In this document: positions 8,118 through 12,412 of the stretch, in pieces
Position numbering within the stretch: position 1 is the first letter of the stretch
Layout of the letters: each line of letters begins with the position of its first letter
From: Perkinsus olseni
Lineage: Eukaryota > Perkinsozoa > Perkinsida > Perkinsidae
Direction: 5' to 3'
Assembly (NCBI GenBank): GCA_013115135.1
Contig: JABANP010000910.1
Location: 1-12,412, forward strand
DNA: 12,412 nt
Notes under the pieces: model-generated
Seen by the model: the letters and a program-made list of their open reading frames with translations, nothing else
Told to the model about the DNA's origin: nothing
The model's database searches: none
Position numbers and translations under genes: made by a program

Positions 8118-9799
8118 TTACTCCACCTCTGTGACTCTACGATGCTGTCCGCCTTTTGTACTCTTCTTTTCATCTCGAGCTTGTTTCAGGAGACCGATCA
8201 ACTGCGGCATCATATCCAATACCTCACAAGTACCTAAAGATATCGTGAGCGCCAACGATACTTGGCTGGTATCCCTGGCTAGCAGCTTCGACCCATTCAG
8301 TTTCGTCACTCCTTTCATTTGGTTCATTTGGTTTTCTACGTACATTGTAGGAATCTTCTACCCCGTACTACCAGTAAATCTCTTGAATAGATAATCAGAC
8401 ATCATACCAGTCTCCTTAATGTCATCACCAGGGAGCCTACCAACGTGAATGATTACGGTCATACCTCGTTGCAGTACTAACCCATCCAAAAGTTGGTCTC
8501 TGATCTTTACCGCAGCCGGCCTCGATCCGAGCTGGTACCTGGCATACGAAGAACATTAGAGAACTAATGAATGGACCCCGATAAGGCTACACTGATATCA
8601 TCTCGATAGCGTTAGCCCGTATCAGCGAGCATTCAGAGGCTTCTGAGGCTGCTACTAGATACTGAGCAGCAGCCGCACATGCCAGGGCCAGGGAGTAGTT
8701 ATACCTGCTAATTCCGGTTAAGCAGGAAGAGGAATAACCACTCACGTCTGCATCGCCAACTCCCCTTTAATGAGAAGGCCCTCAATAGCCTTCGATATGT
8801 CATTGCTATCACCGTGAACAGAGAGAGCTTCGCTGACCAGCCCCCACATTGATGGCCAATGAACCAAGTCTCTGCTAGACGACACACTCAGGTCTCTGGC
8901 AAGGTGGGGCGGTGTACCTCGGAGTCGCCGCTTCTTCTTCCTCCTCGTCATCACCGAAGAGTATATCATCCTCGAAAGGATCGTAGTCATCATCGAAAGG
9001 ATCATCCATCATGAACGAGTCATCCCAAGGGGGATACTTCTCAGATGATCTCGAAGGCCCATTCGAGGCAGTAGATGAGCCTCCTGAGCTTCGCTCCTAC
9101 AAATGACAGAAAGTCTGTTTCAAGGTACAGAGCCTCTGCAGCTTCGGTAGCAAGTACCTTCTTAGACTGCCTCTCCTGCGCCTCGAGCATAGCGGTCATC
9201 AGATGAATGAACATCTCAGCCTCTTGAGCATCATTCTTCTTTTCCTTACTACCTGACAATCGTTGTCGTATAGCACATACTCCGCGACGTCACCCTACTT
9301 ACCGGCCGTCCTCCTAGTAGCCTTACGCCTCCCTTTGGACCGAGAACTTCTGGATTTATTGTTCCCTTCTAGCTCCTCCTCGGTGACCCAGTCATCAGAT
9401 TCCCCGCTTGCCTCGGCAGCCACTCGAGCCACGTCAGAGTTGAGCCCCGCCAGCAGAGGACCACGGGATGGCATGCTTCGCACGGGAAAAGGATCTAGGG
9501 AAGTCAAAAGACACTGGAATACAGGAGCGTGGATATGAACGGGCGCATCGGCTGTACTGCAATGTTTTGCCATCATATGCTCTTGAAGCACCTTCAAATT
9601 ACGATCGCTAGAAAATATCCAAGACCAGCAAAGAAGCGGAATGCTATTGGCAGAGGGTGGGAGGTTATGCAGCACTATAGAGGATACAAGGATACCGGGC
9701 AACCGTGCTTCTGCCTTTTGAGCGAACCGTTAACGTCGAACGCAAGATTTGGGTATGCGTGCAATGCAGTTGTCACCGCGCAAGATCGGTGGTGTTCAT
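8118..9799 (-). CDS. Unrecognised 424-aa protein, acidic centre
   Basis: Exons chain in phase: 9799-9777, 9710-9696, 9643-9303, 9252-9158, 9096-8918, 8874-8746, 8707-8593, 8531-8372 and 8335-8118 (TAA). Introns are 36-66 nt; the first two exons are only 23 and 15 nt. I do not recognise a family. The N-terminus has a zinc-finger-like remnant (CWSW, then LQEHMMAKHC; the second Cys expected of C2H2 is Trp). Next come ESDDWVTEEELEG, a basic patch (KSRSSRSKGRRKATRR), a Gln/Glu-rich helix (AMLEAQERQSKK), a Ser/Gly linker, and a very acidic stretch (DDPFDDDYDPFEDD, GDDEEEEE). The C-terminal half looks folded and helical, including WPSMWGLVSEALSV, LALACAAAAQYLVAA and GLVLQRGMTVIIHVGR. It could be a nuclear or scaffold protein; that is inference. 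The stop lies 139 bp from the ALG11 start. An intron at 8235-8273 in the last exon is possible. Confidence 0.72.
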
Positions 9800-9836
9800 A
9801 AGAAGAAAGTTGTGACGCTGGCTTCAAGTCCATCGA

Positions 9837-9960
9837 CGGGTGTATCCCAACTGAGGCAGTGCCAATTCGGACAGTGGTCAACTCGTACAAGGTATCAACC
9901 CGTACACCACAGATTCGGACACTGCCAACTGAGTCAGTGGCAGTTCGGACAAAAAGGGCT
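9837..9960 (-). repeat. Degenerate 15-bp motif array, minus copy
   Basis: On the minus strand this is a run of variants of CACTGTCCGAATTGG and CACTGCCTCAGTTGG. Its outer 54 bp (9837-9890) are the reverse complement of the last 54 bp of the window (12359-12412), with about seven differences. It begins about 40 bp upstream of the 424-aa gene's start codon, so it may mark the edge of a mobile or amplified segment. Confidence 0.75.
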
Positions 9961-9990
9961 GGGCGACCTGCGGCCTATTTCACAAGCCCC

Positions 9991-10240
9991 CATAAGGAGC
10001 AAAAATCGTAAGGTACCTTACGGTTTCATTGTAAGGCGCTTTCACATCCTTACGATTTGCGGGGTAAAAGTAAGGTAAGGTCCCTCACCGTAAGGCTCCT
10101 TACCCCACAAGGCGCAAGGAGGACCTCACGTAAGGCGATTTCATAGGAGGGTTTTTTTGCCACCTCCTTGAGATCCTTACGTAAGGTGCCGTAAGACTGC
10201 TCCGAGGGTACTTTACGGCACCTCATCGCACCCACCTTAC
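9991..10240. repeat. Cluster of CGTAAGG/CCTTACG motifs
   Basis: About 14 copies of GTAAGG, CCTTAC or near variants lie in 250 bp, in both orientations and without fixed spacing. They include the perfect palindromes CGTAAGGTACCTTACG (10007-10022) and CCTTACGTAAGG (10175-10186), and a wider inverted pair AAATCGTAAGG (10003-10013) and CCTTACGATTT (10048-10058). No ORF here is credible. Confidence 0.8.
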
Positions 10241-10457
10241 CATTTTCACGAACTTCGCTCCGCTTTTTCCCATCACCCCACTCGTCTCGCCCGCGGATGT
10301 TCTATCCCTGAACCAAGCATTTTTAATGCATATTCGACTTCGCGTTCTAGCGAATTACGGCGACGGCCCGAACGCGTTGATGGTGGTATTTTACAGTTTG
10401 TTTCATTCAATGGCCATACCCTCATTTTCGGACGCCGACCTGGACGTCTTCGTAGCC
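10241..10457. other. Non-coding spacer between repeats
   Basis: No coding signal. It separates the CGTAAGG cluster from the fold-back element. TTC/CG-rich runs such as CTTCGCTCCGC occur at 10253-10263. Confidence 0.5.
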
Positions 10458-10922
10458 GAGTAAAGTCGGTTTTCTGAGGAAAAAAGTAGAATCGTGAGGA
10501 ATGGTATTTCGCCCGCCTTGGATTGAAGTATTGTGAGTTCGCACGGCAGTAGAATGAGAGTGTTCGTAGCTCGTGAAGTGAAGACCCTCATCAGAGTGAA
10601 TCCATTTTTCTGAGGAGTTTTCCGGTATCCTGAGGATGCCTTTGGAGCTCGTCCGACACTACTGACCCCTTACACTGTTTGGCCTTCGGGTTTTTGGTGA
10701 AGGTCGCCCGAAGGGCGACCTGAGTCGGGTTTCGGGTTGACGGGGGTTACTGTCCGCACTCCACTAGGTCTTTGTCAACTTTTTTAAGGCGTAACGGCCT
10801 TACATCCGAGCTACGAACACTCTCATTCTACTGCCGTGCGAACTCACAATACTTCAATCCAAGGCGGGCGAAATACCATTCCTCACAATTCTACTTTTTT
10901 CCTCAGAAAACCGACTTTACTC
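10458..10922. mobile_element. Fold-back element with 116-bp arms
   Basis: The left arm (10458-10573) and right arm (10807-10922) are reverse complements over 116 bp with a single difference (CACGATT versus CACAATT). They flank a 233-bp loop with no ORF. Outer ends read GAGTAAAGTCGG and CCGACTTTACTC. No obvious target-site duplication is seen (TAGCC on the left, ATGTT on the right). A third, partly deleted copy lies at 5464-5600, so the sequence is dispersed. It most resembles a non-autonomous fold-back or MITE-like element. The near-identity of the arms implies a recent origin or gene conversion. Confidence 0.8.
10683..10721. other. Competing hairpins in the element loop
   Basis: AGGTCGCCC (10701-10709) pairs with GGGCGACCT (10713-10721) around the loop GAA. 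CCTTCGGG (10683-10690) can instead pair with CCCGAAGG (10707-10714). The two structures exclude each other. Confidence 0.5.
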
Positions 10923-11056
10923 ATGTTGATGATGACTACCGATGATTATGGTCATAGGCGAGCGCTACTTGTTGTGCATGCGTGCCGCGCACTTTGTTGG
11001 TCGCACGGTTTTACTGTGACTTCTGTTCTTCTGTTGTTGAACAGCAGTTGCTAGGG

Positions 11057-11085
11057 ATCCATATCGATTATAGGACGATATGGAT
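11057..11085. repeat. 10-bp inverted repeat
   Basis: ATCCATATCG (11057-11066) and CGATATGGAT (11076-11085) are exact reverse complements with a 9-nt spacer. The second arm overlaps the ATG of the ORF at 11080. It could be a binding site for a dimeric protein or part of an element end. Confidence 0.5.
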
Positions 11086-11487
11086 AGTATGGTCGCCATT
11101 GTGTTGCTATGGTTTGTTACCAATGGTTGCACTATGCTGAGCACTGGATCATTCGCTATGGCTTTGCGAATCCCTATAGATTTGGGGTTTTTGAGTCATC
11201 GCGGAATAAAGGTTGTCGCTATGGATTATCGATATATATCAACTGAGCTAGGCTTTGAGTTATCTGAGTTCGGAATGGTTGTTACGCGATCAGGAAAGTC
11301 TACAGATGTGCCACGTAACCGTGACACGAATATGATAAAGGAGGTGCGTGGTAGGAAAGTGAAGGAAGGAATATCTAAGAGTCATGTTACCCCCCATGCG
11401 TTGCGGGTCGGGAAGTCAACCTGTGGTATGAAGGTTGCTCCTGAGAGTTCTGCGAGTCATCATAGGGAGGCTCACCGCCGCGCGTAG
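11080..11487 (+). CDS. Uncertain ORF, hydrophobic N-terminus
   Basis: A 135-codon uninterrupted frame in an otherwise repeat-rich region. The start (MVAIVLLWFVTNGCTML) is hydrophobic enough for a signal peptide or anchor. The C-terminal half is Lys/Arg-rich (VRGRKVKEG, HHREAHRRA). The segment IKVVAMDYRYISTELGFEL vaguely recalls the beta-strand pattern of retroelement proteases but lacks the DTG/DSG triad, so I do not assign it. No splice or homology support; it may be a fragment of a decayed element or chance. Confidence 0.3.
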   Translation: MDSMVAIVLLWFVTNGCTMLSTGSFAMALRIPIDLGFLSHRGIKVVAMDYRYISTELGFELSEFGMVVTRSGKSTDVPRNRDTNMIKEVRGRKVKEGISKSHVTPHALRVGKSTCGMKVAPESSASHHREAHRRA

Positions 11488-11632
11488 GGCATAGGTTAAA
11501 AATTGATTACTAGGCAATCAGAATTACTGCTCATCACCGTACTTTTTGGATGGCCTGGAAGGTGCGAGCGTGGCACTGCAGGCCCTTAAGTATTGAATAT
11601 ACTCGACTTCCTTCAGACGGACTGGCGCTTGA

Positions 11633-11824
11633 GCCCAGGATGTCCCACCATACTGCGGAAACGTAGACGCACTAGCCCTCTCCGATGTAGCTTGCGGCCT
11701 GCAAGTTGCGGGTCTGGGTTGGCTGACGACGCGCGTCCCAGGCTTTTATTATAGCGAAGCGCTGGCCAAACTCAGTAAGGCCATCGACGATTATGGTAAT
11801 TATGTGATAGAAGGGGCAAGCTGA
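11633..11824 (+). CDS. Possible exon or gene remnant
   Basis: An open frame from after TGA at 11630 to TGA at 11822-11824 encodes a protein-like sequence (DALALSDVACGLQVAGLGW, then VPGFYYSEALAKLSKAIDDY), with amphipathic helix character. It lacks its own ATG, so it would need an upstream exon, which I could not identify. The opposite strand is also open over this stretch (101 codons ending at 11672), so the call is weak. Family unknown. Confidence 0.25.
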   Translation, partial: AQDVPPYCGNVDALALSDVACGLQVAGLGWLTTRVPGFYYSEALAKLSKAIDDYGNYVIEGAS

Positions 11825-12026
11825 TGCATTCAACGAGTGATGACAAACCTCACGCAGGTTACTGGTCCGTTCATGGGAGTTGGCGCGACACCACACGTGA
11901 GGGGCAAATAGAGGTAGCTTCGAGACCGACCCAACATAAGTTCGTTGAAAAAAGATTATTGTGGCGCGTGACAGCAAGGGACCTCGGGAGCTAAGGGCCC
12001 AAAAACTGGCGCAAAATCTCTTAAAG
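11825..12026. other. Non-coding, nothing recognised
   Basis: No supported gene, repeat or structured element was seen between the possible exon and the tRNA-like sequence. The interval 11488-11632 is likewise empty. Confidence 0.4.
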
Positions 12027-12111
12027 GTACTATTGGTCTAGCGGTTATGTCGAATCGACATTGTCGATGGTCTTTCTCGCGGACGAGCCAGGTGCGATCC
12101 CCGCCAGGGAT
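12027..12111 (+). pseudogene. tRNA-Glu-like sequence (pseudo-tRNA or SINE head)
   Basis: TGGTCTAGCGG (12034-12044) matches the pol III A box (TRGYNNARNNG) exactly and resembles the D arm of eukaryotic tRNA-Glu. GGTGCGATCCC (12091-12101) matches the B box in 9 of 11 positions. TTTCTCGCGG between them resembles a CTC-anticodon arm. The acceptor halves (GTACTAT and CAGGGAT) do not pair, and extra nucleotides including a small inverted repeat (ATCGACATTGTCGAT) sit between D and anticodon arms. It is unlikely to be a functional tRNA. Confidence 0.4.
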
Positions 12112-12155
12112 GTTAGAGAGGTCAGGTTCGGACCAGTCGTGTCGACGTGCGCGCG

Positions 12156-12212
12156 CGGCCATATGAGCTTGATTTTCGCGAACGGTTCGCGAAACTCAAG
12201 CTCATATGGCCG
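12156..12212. repeat. 57-nt near-perfect palindrome
   Basis: Arms of 28 nt (12156-12183 and 12185-12212) are reverse complements with one mismatch (12173 against 12195), around a single central G. The outer part is CGGCCATATGAGCTTGA and the inner part TTCGCGAAC. It lies between the tRNA-like sequence and the 15-bp motif array. It could form a cruciform or RNA hairpin; role unknown. Confidence 0.85.
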
Positions 12213-12217
12213 GGCAA

Positions 12218-12412
12218 TTTGAGTGTCCGAGTTGGTACTGTCCGAATGAGCGTTTCGTGGTGTCTCTATCGGTAATGTCTCAGTTGGTACTGAGTTGAGG
12301 TGCCCGACTTGACACCACCTTCACACGAGTGTCCGACTTGCCCCTGTCCCAGTTGGGAAGTGTACGAATTGACCACTGTCCGAATTGGCACTGCCCCAGT
12401 TGGACTACACCG
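12218..12412 (+). repeat. Degenerate 15-bp motif array, plus copy
   Basis: About ten variants of TGTCCGAATTG, alternating in places with CTGCCCCAGTTGG, run to the window edge. The last 54 bp mirror 9837-9890. The unit seems to be two related 15-mers (CACTGTCCGAATTGG and CACTGCCCCAGTTGG). The array is cut by the window end, so its true extent is unknown. Confidence 0.75.

Noticed and set aside
9560..9643. Functional C2H2 zinc finger at the N-terminus of the 424-aa protein
   Set aside because: Only one of the two expected Cys is present (CWSW) and the F/L/H spacing is off, so I report only a zinc-finger-like remnant.
9837..10240. CRISPR-like array
   Set aside because: Repeats are degenerate, in both orientations and without regular spacers, and the surrounding genes are eukaryotic.
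11080..11487. Retroelement protease reading of the 135-codon ORF
   Set aside because: The catalytic D-T/S-G triad is missing and no integrase or reverse transcriptase motif is nearby.

Overview
The window reads as compact nuclear DNA of a protist. It contains three spliced genes whose exons can be chained in phase through GT-AG introns, mostly 36 to 66 nt long, plus a fourth gene missing its 5' end. TAA, TAG and TGA all act as stops, which argues against ciliates. Tiny dense introns, the standard code and a HAD-fold gene of a family I associate with alveolates and other protists suggest an alveolate, with Perkinsus (Perkinsozoa) as my best guess. That placement is inference.

Left part. On the minus strand at 174-1167 is the 3' part of a single-pass membrane protein: ectodomain, Ser/Thr-rich stalk, glycine-rich membrane segment and short cytoplasmic tail. 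Diverging from it on the plus strand at 1907-3663 is a gene of about 12 exons for a HAD-like protein (DWDDT, IVTN, WK and GDGFAER motifs). From 3664 to 5815 there is little recognisable: a weak candidate secreted-protein ORF at 4681, two overlapping hairpins just upstream of it, and a deletion derivative of a dispersed repeat at 5464-5600.

Middle part. On the minus strand at 5816-7978 is a complete 11-exon gene for ALG11, the GDP-mannose-dependent alpha-1,2-mannosyltransferase of N-glycan precursor assembly (about 480 aa). Only 139 bp upstream and in the same orientation, 8118-9799 holds a nine-exon gene for a 424-aa protein I do not recognise, with a strongly acidic centre and a conserved-looking C-terminal half.

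Right part. From about 9837 to the window end the DNA is repeat-rich and has no confident gene. Two arrays of a degenerate 15-bp motif in inverted orientation bracket about 2.6 kb. Between them lie a cluster of CGTAAGG/CCTTACG motifs, a fold-back element with 116-bp arms that differ at one base, two uncertain ORFs, a tRNA-Glu-like sequence, and a 57-nt near-perfect palindrome. The most unusual DNA in the window is here. The two best-understood genes (ALG11 and the HAD-like protein) do not obviously form one pathway.
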